Shown: piece after piece, positions 18,858 through 26,504 of the stretch
Numbering within the stretch: position 1 is the first letter of the stretch
Layout of the letters: each line of letters opens with the position of its first letter
Assembly: GCF_000550785.1 (NCBI RefSeq)
Contig: NZ_CP004350.1
Location: 2,336,009 to 2,400,008 of the forward strand
Direction of reading: 5' to 3'
DNA length: 64,000 nucleotides
DNA from: Corynebacterium casei LMG S-19264
Lineage (GTDB): Bacteria; Actinomycetota; Actinomycetes; Mycobacteriales; Mycobacteriaceae
Made by a program: the position numbers and the translations under genes
Notes under the pieces: generated by a model
What the model was told of the DNA's origin: nothing
Seen by the model: only the letters and a program-made list of their open reading frames with translations
The model's database searches: none

Positions 18858-19157
18858 TTAGCCAATCTGGCGCTTAAGGCGGCGACGCTCACGGTCTGAG
18901 AGTCCACCCCAAATACCAAATCTTTCATCATGTTCAAGTGCATATTCCAAGCACTCATCGCGGACGGCACAAGCCTGGCAAATGCGCTTAGCTTCGCGGG
19001 TCGAACCCCCCTTTTCTGGGAAGAACGCCTCCGGGTCAGTTTGCGCGCACAAGGCTTGGTCTTGCCACTCCTGCTCGACGGCGCCAAAGAGTTCATCGAG
19101 CGTCATCTCTGCAGCAGCACCGCCACGGAGAATGGCGTTATTGTTTGGATTGTCCAC
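18858..19157 (-). CDS. whcD: WhiB-family iron-sulfur transcription factor, WhiB2 type
   Basis: 99 residues from the GTG at 19157, chosen because GGAGGAAGGA ends six bases upstream. Four cysteines (C37, C60, C63, C69) bind a [4Fe-4S] cluster. The turn GIWGG (81-85) and a basic tail RRRLKRQIG complete the WhiB signature. WhiB2/WhmD orthologues control septation and envelope genes together with WhiA and are often essential in mycobacteria. The C. glutamicum counterpart is called whcD. The long 5' region to the promoter at 19244-19273 leaves an untranslated leader of about 80 bases. Confidence 0.92.
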   Translation of the reverse strand: MDNPNNNAILRGGAAAEMTLDELFGAVEQEWQDQALCAQTDPEAFFPEKGGSTREAKRICQACAVRDECLEYALEHDERFGIWGGLSDRERRRLKRQIG

Positions 19158-19243
19158 GCCGATTCCTTCCTCCGTAGTTGGGTTGATTAATAAATTGGTT
19201 TCACGCCGCACACTGGTAGTGGGGCGCAAATAACACTGATGTG

Positions 19244-19273
19244 ATTACACACCGAAACACTAAATATCGTCAA
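19244..19273 (-). promoter_or_regulatory. Probable whiB2 promoter
   Basis: On the minus strand TTGACG (19273-19268) is separated by 18 bases from TGTAAT (19249-19244), a good match to the housekeeping sigma consensus. It lies about 87 bases before the GTG of whiB2. Confidence 0.5.
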
Positions 19274-19471
19274 CCCGATTTACGGGAATAATTCCCTTTC
19301 GCCCCGAAAGTGCACGTCAGGATCCCCACCAGTCACACTAGTCACAGGAGTTCAGGGGTGGGGCTACTTTATGGGGGTACTACATCTAGTAGCCAGTTTT
19401 AAAGCTGTTAACTATTTTCAGGAAAACACGGCGTGTCGCACCGCTTTCCCAGTTTTCTGGGATCCACCTGT

Positions 19472-19508
19472 GAAAAGCACGGTCGAAAAGCACGGTCGAA
19501 AAGCACAG
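19472..19508 (+). repeat. Short direct tandem repeat
   Basis: The 13-base unit GAAAAGCACGGTC occurs twice in full plus a partial third copy, within the 460-base purine-rich gap between whiB2 and the guanylyltransferase gene. No gene is convincing in that gap. Confidence 0.8.
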
Positions 19509-19577
19509 AGACAGCAATACCGAGAAAAAGGGCGAAGGAAGAGAAAAGAGAACGGACAAAGGGACAGGCCAAAGGAA

Positions 19578-19608
19578 AAGGACACCGTCCATATAGAACA
19601 GTGTCCTT
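19578..19608 (-). terminator. Terminator of the guanylyltransferase gene
   Basis: AAGGACAC and GTGTCCTT pair around a 15-base loop. The minus strand continues GTGTCCTTTTCCTTT. It lies 10 bases after the stop codon. Confidence 0.65.
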
Positions 19609-19617
19609 AACTGAGGG

Positions 19618-20757
19618 TTAGGCGTCGGAGCTAAAACGTACTCCGGCGTCTGGAATGTCAACGCCTGGGAAGATGCGCATGCCGTGCTGCAGTTCGCAGC
19701 GTGCGCCGATGGATGCGCCTTCACCAATCACGCAATCTTCAATGTGGGCATTTGCGCCAATGCGCGCGCCTGAAGCGATGATGGAGTTGGAGATGATTGC
19801 GCCCGGCTCAATGGTGGCGCCATCAAAGACTACAGTGCCGTCCAGGCGGCTGCCCGCACCGATTTCACTGCCCCGGCCCACAGAGGTACCGGAGAGCAAC
19901 AGCACGCCACCGGCAATGCCAGCGGATGGATCCACGAGAGACTCACCAGTCTTGCCTTCCAGCAAAGGCGAGAAAGCAATGCCGCGAACCAGATCGGAGG
20001 AGCCACGGACGAAGTCATCGGGGCGGCCCATATCGCGCCAGTAGGAATTGTCCACGTGGCCAAAGACGTTGTAGCCGGCTTCCAGCACGCCAGGGAAGGT
20101 TTCGCGTTCCACTGACACCACGCGGTTTTCCGGAATGGTGGCGATCAGATCCTTCTTAAACACGTAGCAACCAGCGTTGATCTGATTGGTTGGTGGATCC
20201 TCAGTCTTTTCTAAGAACTCCAGTACGCGGCCATCGGCATCAGTTGGCACGCAACCAAAGGCCCGCGGGTCACGCACGTTAAGCAGGTGCATGGTCAGAT
20301 CCGCGTCCTTGCTGTGGTGCGTATCCAAGATTCCGCCAAGATCCATGCCGGAGAGAATATCGCCGTTGAAGACCATCACGGTGTCGTGTTGCAAGCGGTC
20401 ATAAACATTGCGGATACCGCCGCCGGTTCCCAGCGCGGTTTCCTCCACGACGTATTCAATATCCAGGCCCATCTCGGAGCCGTCACCGAAGTACTCTTCA
20501 AAGACTTCAGCCTTAAAAGACGTGGACATCACCACGTGTTTAATGCCCGCGGCTTTGATTCGTGCCAGTAGGTGCTGCAAGAAAGGATGGTTTGCGGTCG
20601 GCAGCATTGGCTTCGGGGTGCCAATTGTCAGGGGTCGAAGACGTGTACCACGACCGCCGACGAGAATCACCGCATCCACTGCGCGCTCGGCAGCCGGTTG
20701 CTGATCAGCAAAACGCTGGGCATCATTGCCCGTTGCGTTTGGAAGGCTATTCGCCAT
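19618..20757 (-). CDS. manC: Mannose-1-phosphate guanylyltransferase-like NDP-sugar pyrophosphorylase
   Basis: 379 residues. The nucleotidyltransferase domain opens with VDAVILVGGRGTRLRPLT and the substrate Lys in GTPKPMLP; NGDIL gives the metal Asp. After about residue 265 the chain turns into left-handed beta-helix hexapeptide repeats (SGTSVGRGSEIGAGSRLDG and following). This form makes GDP-mannose in the mycobacterial orthologue (ManB, Rv3264c). A glucose- or rhamnose-type specificity cannot be excluded from sequence. AAAGG is eight bases before the ATG. It completes the manA-pmmB-manC route encoded in this locus. Confidence 0.9.
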   Translation of the reverse strand: MANSLPNATGNDAQRFADQQPAAERAVDAVILVGGRGTRLRPLTIGTPKPMLPTANHPFLQHLLARIKAAGIKHVVMSTSFKAEVFEEYFGDGSEMGLDIEYVVEETALGTGGGIRNVYDRLQHDTVMVFNGDILSGMDLGGILDTHHSKDADLTMHLLNVRDPRAFGCVPTDADGRVLEFLEKTEDPPTNQINAGCYVFKKDLIATIPENRVVSVERETFPGVLEAGYNVFGHVDNSYWRDMGRPDDFVRGSSDLVRGIAFSPLLEGKTGESLVDPSAGIAGGVLLLSGTSVGRGSEIGAGSRLDGTVVFDGATIEPGAIISNSIIASGARIGANAHIEDCVIGEGASIGARCELQHGMRIFPGVDIPDAGVRFSSDA

Positions 20758-20881
20758 GAAGGCAACCTTTCAGTTCTTTAAACATCATGAATAGATAGCC
20801 TTCACAGACTATCTCAGAAAATCTTGCCCAAATTGTATGCCGATGAAAGCCGTTTTCAGTGCTGCGGCGCGGGCAAAATCT

Positions 20882-21787
20882 CTATGAGCTAACCAACAGT
20901 GAGCGAATTGCAAGGCCAAACTTCACTGCCCCCCGCAGGGGCGCCTGCCACGCGCCCGGGTAGCGGTCCGCAATAAAGCGGTATGCAGATTCATGGTGCG
21001 CGCGCAGCATCTTCTTTGAATTCGCTGAGGTGGAATGCCCCTTGGCGTGGGTGATGCATGCGCTTGGACAAAAGACATTGACATAGCCAGCGCGGGAGAA
21101 ACGGTCGCCTAAATCAATGTCTTCGAGGTACATGAAATAGCGTTCATCGAACCCCCCGATGGCATCAAATGCTGACCAGCGCACCAAAACACACGAGCCA
21201 GAAAGCCAGCCGGCAGGCCGCTCACTACTCATGTCCTCTTCGTCGCGGTAGGCCTTGGACCATGGGTTATCAGGCCAGATATTGCCAAGCAGGGCATGGC
21301 CAATGCCGTTTGCAACGGTGGGCACAGCGCGCGCGGAGGGATAGTTAGAGCCATCAGGTTCCACAATGCGCGGGCCGACGGCACCAGCATTGTCCCAGCG
21401 TTTTGCGCACGCAATAAGCTTGTCGATGCTCCCTGGCGTAAATTCCACGTCCGGATTCGATAGCAGCACATACTCTTGGTCGATTTCACCGGCATCACGG
21501 GCAGCACGCAAGGCCTGCGCACCGGCATTCATGCCGCCGCCGTAGCCCAGGTTTCCACCGGTATCTAAAAACTGCACCCAGTCCAGCTTGTCAGCGGTGG
21601 CTTGCGGCACACCATCGGTGGAACCATTATCTGCCAGCACGACGTGTGCGCCTTGTGCGACTGCGGGAGAAATTGAGTCCAAGAATCGACCGAGGTAGTC
21701 ACCTGGTGAATAAGTCACCGTGACAATCCCCAGTGGGGCCTGAAACTTAGACTGCGAAGCCGCAGAAGATGATATTGAATCGTTCAC
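20882..21787 (-). CDS. wbbL: Rhamnosyltransferase WbbL (arabinogalactan linker)
   Basis: GT-A family 2 glycosyltransferase, about 301 residues from the GTG at 21787; an in-frame TTG at 21829 would add 14 residues and neither start has a clear ribosome site. Motifs: VTVTYSPGDYLGRFL, DNGSTDG, the metal-binding NPDVEF, and GGFDERYFMYLEDIDLGDR near the acceptor site. WbbL adds L-rhamnose to decaprenyl-diphospho-GlcNAc, building the disaccharide bridge between peptidoglycan and arabinogalactan, and is essential in mycobacteria. It is divergent from the LCP ligase gene, which attaches the finished polymer. No rmlD lies beside it here, unlike in M. tuberculosis. Confidence 0.9.
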   Translation of the reverse strand: MNDSISSSAASQSKFQAPLGIVTVTYSPGDYLGRFLDSISPAVAQGAHVVLADNGSTDGVPQATADKLDWVQFLDTGGNLGYGGGMNAGAQALRAARDAGEIDQEYVLLSNPDVEFTPGSIDKLIACAKRWDNAGAVGPRIVEPDGSNYPSARAVPTVANGIGHALLGNIWPDNPWSKAYRDEEDMSSERPAGWLSGSCVLVRWSAFDAIGGFDERYFMYLEDIDLGDRFSRAGYVNVFCPSACITHAKGHSTSANSKKMLRAHHESAYRFIADRYPGAWQAPLRGAVKFGLAIRSLLVSS

Positions 21788-22047
21788 GATGGCACTTAGC
21801 GTACCCAAACTTGGACCAAACATCACCAATTGACACCGCCGAAAATGTGTCTATGTGAAGGGTCACTCTAATCCGTGCCAAAAGGTAGTCACAGTAGACA
21901 TCAAATGCATCTATTCCCTTGTGGGAGCCTCGAAAGATCGCTTGAACTTGAGCTCCGTGGCGATAGTTATGCGGGATTCATGGACCTATGCCATAGAATG
22001 AGGTTTCTTAAACCCTGCCCGCTTAGAAAATGGGAAGCGAAATATAA

Positions 22048-23709
22048 GTGAGCTCTGACAATTTCCGGAAGGCGCGCGATATCCAACCTGCGCCAACAAG
22101 TGCTCCGGCGACTTCTCAGACAGGTTCCACAGCAATTAAAACCTTCATTGCTATCTTGTCTGTCATCGTGCTGTTGGTATCGGGCGTCGGCTATTTCACC
22201 GTCGGACGACTCAGTGGCGGCATGTCCTCTGCCTCCAACTTGAATTTGGGCGGTGATGGAAACGGCGGTGGCCAGGGCTTCAAAGACAACGTCGACGGCG
22301 CTGTCGATATTTTGCTCGTGGGTTCTGACTCCCGTTCCGATGCCCACGGCAACAGGCTTTCCGATGAAGAGTTGGCCGCGCTGCACGCTGGTGTGGACGA
22401 TGGCGAAGAAAACACCGATACGTTGATGGTCATCCGTGTTCCCGATGATGGTTCACGTGCGACTGCGGTTTCTATCCCACGTGATACTTATGTGCGCGAT
22501 GAGGAATACGGAAACATGAAGATCAATGGTGTCTACGCTGCCCACAAGTCAGCCAAGGTTGATGAGCTGGTGTCAGAAAACGAGGCCAAGCGCAGCGAAG
22601 GGGCCGATGACTCCGAGCTAATGTCGGAGAAAGAAATTGAGCAGGCTGGTGTGGATACCGGCCGTGCTGCACTGCTTGAGACCGTACGTGGCCTGACTGA
22701 TATTGAGATTGACCACTATGCAGAGGTCGGCTTGCTAGGGTTCGTGCTTCTGACTGATGCAGTCAAGGGCGTGGACGTTTGTTTGAACGAGCCAGTTGAT
22801 GATGAAATGTCTGGCGCTAAGTTCCCTGCGGGTGAGCAGACGCTCAACGGCGCGCAGGCTCTGTCATTCGTTCGCCAGCGCTATGGCCTTCCACGCAATG
22901 ACCTAGACCGTATCGTTCGCCAGCAGGCGTTCATGGCTTCCTTGGTCAACAAGGTTCTGTCCACCGGCACTCTGACCTCCCCTGGCACCTTGAGCCAGAT
23001 TTCTGAGGCAGTCGAGCGTTCCGTCATCATCGATGAGGACTGGGACATCATGGGCTTTGCAACCCAAATGGCCAACTTGGCCGGCGGCAACGTCACCTTC
23101 AACACCATCCCGGTTACATCCGTTGACGGCACCGGTGATTACGGCGAGTCCATCGTGACTGTCGATCCAAACCAGGTGCACCAGTTCTTCGAAGACTTGG
23201 CTGTTTCTGACACTTCTTCCGAAGCACCTGCTCCGGAAGAAACCGAGTCGGAGAAAGCACCTTCCGGCACTGGCCAGGAGCCAGTAGCTGAGGATATCTC
23301 CTTGCACGTTCTCAATGCAGGATCCGTCACCGGCATGGCCAGCGGTTTGACCGCTTGGCTGGAACAGACCGGCTACACCGTGGTGGAAACCTCCAACTCA
23401 ATGCCTGGCATCTACGGCGAATCTCAGATCGTTGCGGCAGATCCATCCGACCCACGCGCCATTGCTCTGGCGGAACAGCTCGGCGGTCTGCCAATCACGG
23501 CTAACGCTGGCCTGGATGCGTCTTCCTTGGTCATTGTCACTGCAGATGATTACAACGGTCCATTAGATGAGTCTTCGACCGAACCAGAAACCTCGATGAA
23601 TGAGCCAAGCCCTGAGGACACCGTGGGCACTCCTGGTGAAGACTTCGGCGCTGCTGAAGTCAGCCCAGAAATCGACGCGGGCGGCGATGGCCCTCGCTGT
23701 GTAAACTAG
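22048..23709 (+). CDS. lcpA: LytR-CpsA-Psr (LCP) ligase, LcpA type
   Basis: 553 residues. A cytosolic N-terminus precedes a membrane segment (about 31-54, TFIAILSVIVLLVSGVGYFTV). The LCP domain has DILLVGSDSR, NTDTLMVIR, VSIPRDTYV and the late arginine motif VRQRYGLPRNDLDRIVRQQ. The C-terminal third holds a LytR_C domain (ISLHVLNAGSVTGMASGL) and an acidic tail. LCP enzymes transfer arabinogalactan from its lipid carrier to peptidoglycan; LcpA is the essential one in C. glutamicum and its gene also lies next to wbbL. The start is GTG with GGGAAG ten bases upstream. A branched terminator follows. Confidence 0.94.
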   Translation: MSSDNFRKARDIQPAPTSAPATSQTGSTAIKTFIAILSVIVLLVSGVGYFTVGRLSGGMSSASNLNLGGDGNGGGQGFKDNVDGAVDILLVGSDSRSDAHGNRLSDEELAALHAGVDDGEENTDTLMVIRVPDDGSRATAVSIPRDTYVRDEEYGNMKINGVYAAHKSAKVDELVSENEAKRSEGADDSELMSEKEIEQAGVDTGRAALLETVRGLTDIEIDHYAEVGLLGFVLLTDAVKGVDVCLNEPVDDEMSGAKFPAGEQTLNGAQALSFVRQRYGLPRNDLDRIVRQQAFMASLVNKVLSTGTLTSPGTLSQISEAVERSVIIDEDWDIMGFATQMANLAGGNVTFNTIPVTSVDGTGDYGESIVTVDPNQVHQFFEDLAVSDTSSEAPAPEETESEKAPSGTGQEPVAEDISLHVLNAGSVTGMASGLTAWLEQTGYTVVETSNSMPGIYGESQIVAADPSDPRAIALAEQLGGLPITANAGLDASSLVIVTADDYNGPLDESSTEPETSMNEPSPEDTVGTPGEDFGAAEVSPEIDAGGDGPRCVN

Positions 23710-23726
23710 CTTCGCCCCTTTGGCTT

Positions 23727-23780
23727 ACCCCGCTGTACTGGCCGTTTGTGAAAACCAACGGTGAGTCGGCGGGGTTTTGC
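23727..23780 (+). terminator. Branched terminator after lcpA
   Basis: ACCCCGC pairs with GCGGGGT, and inside the loop CCGTT pairs with AACGG. TTTTGCTT follows. It ends just before the probable promoter box of the next gene. Confidence 0.55.
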
Positions 23781-23795
23781 TTACGATGGGCGGGT

Positions 23796-24512
23796 ATGGA
23801 CATGCTTAATCATTTGTTGACTGCTGATGCCGCCGCTCCTCGCCTGACGGTCTATAACGAATCCACCGGCGCACGCATGGATTTCTCCGCGCAGACGCTG
23901 GAGAACTGGGTGGCCAAGATCGCCAACATGCTGGAGGAAGAACTTGAACTCAGCAAAGATGATTCGCTGCGCATTGATCTTCCTGTGACCTGGCAAGCAG
24001 CGGTTATTGCACTGGGCTCGCTTGCTGCCGGCATTGATTTTGATTTTGTTAATTCTTCCGCGCCGAATGACAGCGCCGACTCGAGCCAGATCTTGAGCGC
24101 TGACGCGGTGTTTACTTCCCCCGACAAGTTTGAGCTCTACAGCGTGGGCAATATCGCGACCTCCACAGACGGTTCTACGCCAGATCTCGCGCTCGTGACA
24201 GATGATCCCTTCGGTCGCGGCGTTGTCGAATCCGGCGGCGAGCTGCCTTCCGGAGCAATCGATTTTGGCCCCACGGTGCGTTTCTACGGCGATGACTACT
24301 TCGGGCAGACCACCCCTCTGCCGCAGCTGTACCCACAAGCAGGCTCAGCGTCTCGCTTGCTGTCCACCGGGTGGCACGACAAAGAGACCTTCACAGTCGC
24401 CGTGCTTCACCCGCTCGCCGCTGGCGGTTCTGCAGTAGTTGTTTCCGGCTTGACCACAGCCGAGCGTCTACAGGAGATTGCTGATAACGAAAACACGACC
24501 GCGCGCCTCTAG
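23796..24512 (+). CDS. TIGR03089 family protein (inactive AMP-binding-like)
   Basis: 238 residues from the ATG at 23796 (MDMLNHLLTADAAAPRLTVYN). The box TACGAT eight bases before the ATG suggests a leaderless transcript. It resembles the N-terminal part of acyl/amino-acid adenylating enzymes (FSAQTLENWVAKIANML, PVTWQAAVIALGSLAAG) but lacks the phosphate-binding loop and catalytic C-terminal domain. This fits family TIGR03089, found next to the LCP gene in mycobacteria (Rv3268) and corynebacteria. Its role is unknown. Confidence 0.85.
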   Translation: MDMLNHLLTADAAAPRLTVYNESTGARMDFSAQTLENWVAKIANMLEEELELSKDDSLRIDLPVTWQAAVIALGSLAAGIDFDFVNSSAPNDSADSSQILSADAVFTSPDKFELYSVGNIATSTDGSTPDLALVTDDPFGRGVVESGGELPSGAIDFGPTVRFYGDDYFGQTTPLPQLYPQAGSASRLLSTGWHDKETFTVAVLHPLAAGGSAVVVSGLTTAERLQEIADNENTTARL

Positions 24513-24536
24513 ATAAGCAGCGCGGTGCTGCACGCA

Positions 24537-25202
24537 CTAACAGTCTTGGGGGCCGTGCTCCCAGGTTTCACGAATCAACTGCTTGAGCACCTCAAGATCA
24601 ATATCCTCTGGCTTATTGACGTAGACACAGGAAGCACCAGTGGTGTGCTTTCCCAAAGATGCGCTGAGTTCTTCCCAACGCGGACTTTCTTGTAATCCGT
24701 AGAGCGACAGCTTTGCTTTGCGCGGTGAGAATCCCACGCGGAAGGTATCTCCCTCGCGTCCAGTCGCGTACTTGTAGTGTGCCTCTCCGTAGCCAATCAT
24801 CGACGGGCCCCACAGACGCGGGGCATCTCCTGTGGCACGGGCAAAAATCTCTAGAAGTAGTTGTGCATGATCTGCGCGGCGACCTTCTACAGTCGCTAGA
24901 TATTCTTCTAAGTCTGCATCATTGCCGGCGTGAGTCTTGATGTCTTCGTCTTGAACACCAGTGTGGCCAATGAACCACTCATTCTTGCGTTCTTCTGGTT
25001 CTGGAACGTCACCGGACATACTCATTCCGCGTTCTTTCAGAGCCAGTTGCAAGCGCTCAAGACCGCGTTTGCCCACACCATGGAAGCTAAGCAGGGTTTT
25101 GTAATCCGCGCCGTCAAGGGATTCGAGATCCGGATATCCGTATTCTTCAAGTGCACGGCGGGCTGGGTTTCCAACGCCTGGAACGTCATCAATTGCAGTC
25201 AT
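24537..25202 (-). CDS. Helix-hairpin-helix plus DUF1801 fusion protein
   Basis: 221 residues. Residues about 1-60 (IDDVPGVGNPARRALEEYG, then FHGVGKRGLERLQLALKERG) hold two helix-hairpin-helix style GxG turns used for non-specific DNA contact. Residues about 85-220 match DUF1801 (LLEIFARATGDAPRLWGPSM, FRVGFSPRKAKLSLYG). No catalytic residues are known for DUF1801. The ATG at 25202 is preferred over a TTG two codons earlier because TAGAAT lies six to seven bases before it, with no ribosome site, suggesting a leaderless message. It is divergent from the small RNA locus. Confidence 0.8.
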   Translation of the reverse strand: MTAIDDVPGVGNPARRALEEYGYPDLESLDGADYKTLLSFHGVGKRGLERLQLALKERGMSMSGDVPEPEERKNEWFIGHTGVQDEDIKTHAGNDADLEEYLATVEGRRADHAQLLLEIFARATGDAPRLWGPSMIGYGEAHYKYATGREGDTFRVGFSPRKAKLSLYGLQESPRWEELSASLGKHTTGASCVYVNKPEDIDLEVLKQLIRETWEHGPQDC

Positions 25203-25258
25203 GCCCAAATTCTAAAACAATTCTGGCAGCAAAAATCGAGAGTCATACTTTTGGATGA

Positions 25259-25287
25259 TGTACAACTCCTTCGCGGCGCGTTAGTAT
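25259..25287 (+). promoter_or_regulatory. Probable promoter of the 6C-like RNA
   Basis: TGTACA (25259-25264), a 17-base spacer, then TAGTAT (25282-25287). Transcription would begin near 25294, just before the first hairpin. Confidence 0.55.
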
Positions 25288-25293
25288 CGAGGT

Positions 25294-25402
25294 GCGAGGT
25301 TGAGAGGCGCCGGATTTGATCCCCCCCGATGCAAACTGGCTGCCCCGCCCCGAACAAGGTGAACCTTGGTCCTCCACCCGAGACCAAGGTTCACCTTTTT
25401 AA
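25294..25402 (+). ncRNA. 6C-type small RNA
   Basis: About 110 bases between a good promoter and a strong terminator, without a convincing reading frame. The hairpin at 25309-25340 (GCCGG/CTGGC, TTTG/CAAA with single bulges, inner ATC/GAT) presents a loop of exactly six cytosines. A second C-rich single-stranded stretch, GCCCCGCCCCG (25342-25352), follows. C-rich loops on conserved stems are the hallmark of the actinobacterial 6C RNA, implicated in DNA-damage and replication control in C. glutamicum and in mycobacterial growth. C loops act by pairing with G-rich ribosome sites. The precise 5' end is inferred. Confidence 0.65.
25356..25400 (+). terminator. Terminator of the 6C-like RNA
   Basis: A perfect 16-base-pair stem (AAGGTGAACCTTGGTC with its complement) around a 10-base loop, followed by TTT and AAAT. 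There is no T run on the other strand, so it acts rightward. Confidence 0.85.
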
Positions 25403-25431
25403 ATCTTCATCTACATTCCTCTCCGTGACTC

Positions 25432-25448
25432 AACCACATTTTGTGGTT
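25432..25448. repeat. Small inverted repeat in the TSUP upstream region
   Basis: AACCACA-TTT-TGTGGTT. It lies in the 265-base gap between the small RNA and the TSUP permease, which also holds GCAAAA-GCA-TTTTGC near 25560-25580. It could be an operator or a weak hairpin. No gene is seen in the gap. Confidence 0.4.
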
Positions 25449-25666
25449 TAACTACTCCCAGTGACTCAACAATTCAGACGTTAATATCTGGTACCCCGGT
25501 TGGGAAGAGCTTTAGACAAAGACGGTACGAAAGTTCCCTAACGTTGAACTATTCAAAGGCAAAAGCATTTTGCGTGAGCCAGAGATTTCCTTTCAATTGC
25601 GCTATGCAATCGGAATGGGCGTACGCTATCTGACGGATCAAAATTCGCCGGAGAAAGGCTGCCTCG

Positions 25667-26401
25667 GTGGACATCACCTCATTCAATGACGCACTCCCCT
25701 ACATCTTCTTAGGGCTCATCATCTTCATCGGTTCTACCGTGCAAGGTGTCATTGGTTTTGGGCTTGGCACGATCTCCACTCCAATCATGGCGCTCATAAA
25801 GCCAGAACTAGTCCCTGTTGTGGTTCTGTGCTTGGCTTTTATCATCGCCTGCACAACACTGCACCGCTCCTGGTCGGAGACAGACTGGAAGATGGTGTGG
25901 TATTCCAATATCGCTCGCCTGCCCGGCACGGTTCTAGCAGTGTGGGCATTGGCAATCTTGTCCACCAATTCCCTGCAGTTGTTTATTGGCTGCGCAGTTA
26001 TATTCACCATGGTGCTCAGCTCTTTGGGCTGGACACCAAAGGTCAACGCTCCGAATACCATTTTCGCTGGCCTGCTCTCAGGATTTCTAGGAACGTCCAC
26101 TTCCATCGGTGGCCCGCCGATGGCGCTGTTGATGAAATCCTTTAATCCCACCAAAGCGCGCGGCACGCTTTCTGCCACATTCGTCTTCGGCAGTGTTGTT
26201 TCCATGCTGACCTTGGGAATTGGCGGCCAGATCACCACGTACCAGCTAAAGTTCGCTGCGATTTATCTTCCGCTGGCTATCCTAGGTTTGTTCGCAGCCA
26301 GCTACTTCAATCGGTTTGTTGACCGCAAGCTCCTCAACCGAATCGTCATCACCGTGTCCATCGGCGCATCGATTGTTCTCATCATTCAATCCTTGATCTG
26401 A
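25667..26401 (+). CDS. TSUP (TauE/SafE) family permease, second copy
   Basis: 244 residues, eight likely membrane segments and the paired TSUP motifs GSTVQGVIGFGLGTISTPIM and GLLSGFLGTSTSIGGPPMAL. Substrate is unknown; family members export sulfite or small organic acids and sulfonates. It is shorter than the 322-residue TSUP protein of the sulfur operon and lacks its charged tail, so it is a separate subfamily rather than a recent copy. The start is GTG at 25667 with AAAGG about eight bases before. It is monocistronic; the next gene has its own ribosome site and about 100 bases of spacing. Confidence 0.88.
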   Translation: MDITSFNDALPYIFLGLIIFIGSTVQGVIGFGLGTISTPIMALIKPELVPVVVLCLAFIIACTTLHRSWSETDWKMVWYSNIARLPGTVLAVWALAILSTNSLQLFIGCAVIFTMVLSSLGWTPKVNAPNTIFAGLLSGFLGTSTSIGGPPMALLMKSFNPTKARGTLSATFVFGSVVSMLTLGIGGQITTYQLKFAAIYLPLAILGLFAASYFNRFVDRKLLNRIVITVSIGASIVLIIQSLI

Positions 26402-26504
26402 CGCTCACTTACATATGGCTAAGGATCACTAAAATTTGTGTCCCAAAATCGCTCCCTTGGGGCTAGTGTGGGTAGGGTCAAGAAACAATTTTAAGGAGAT
26501 CTAA

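Noticed and set aside
19472..19508. Tandem 13-base repeat as an origin or iteron
   Set aside because: Only two and a half copies; no AT-rich unwinding region or replication gene nearby.
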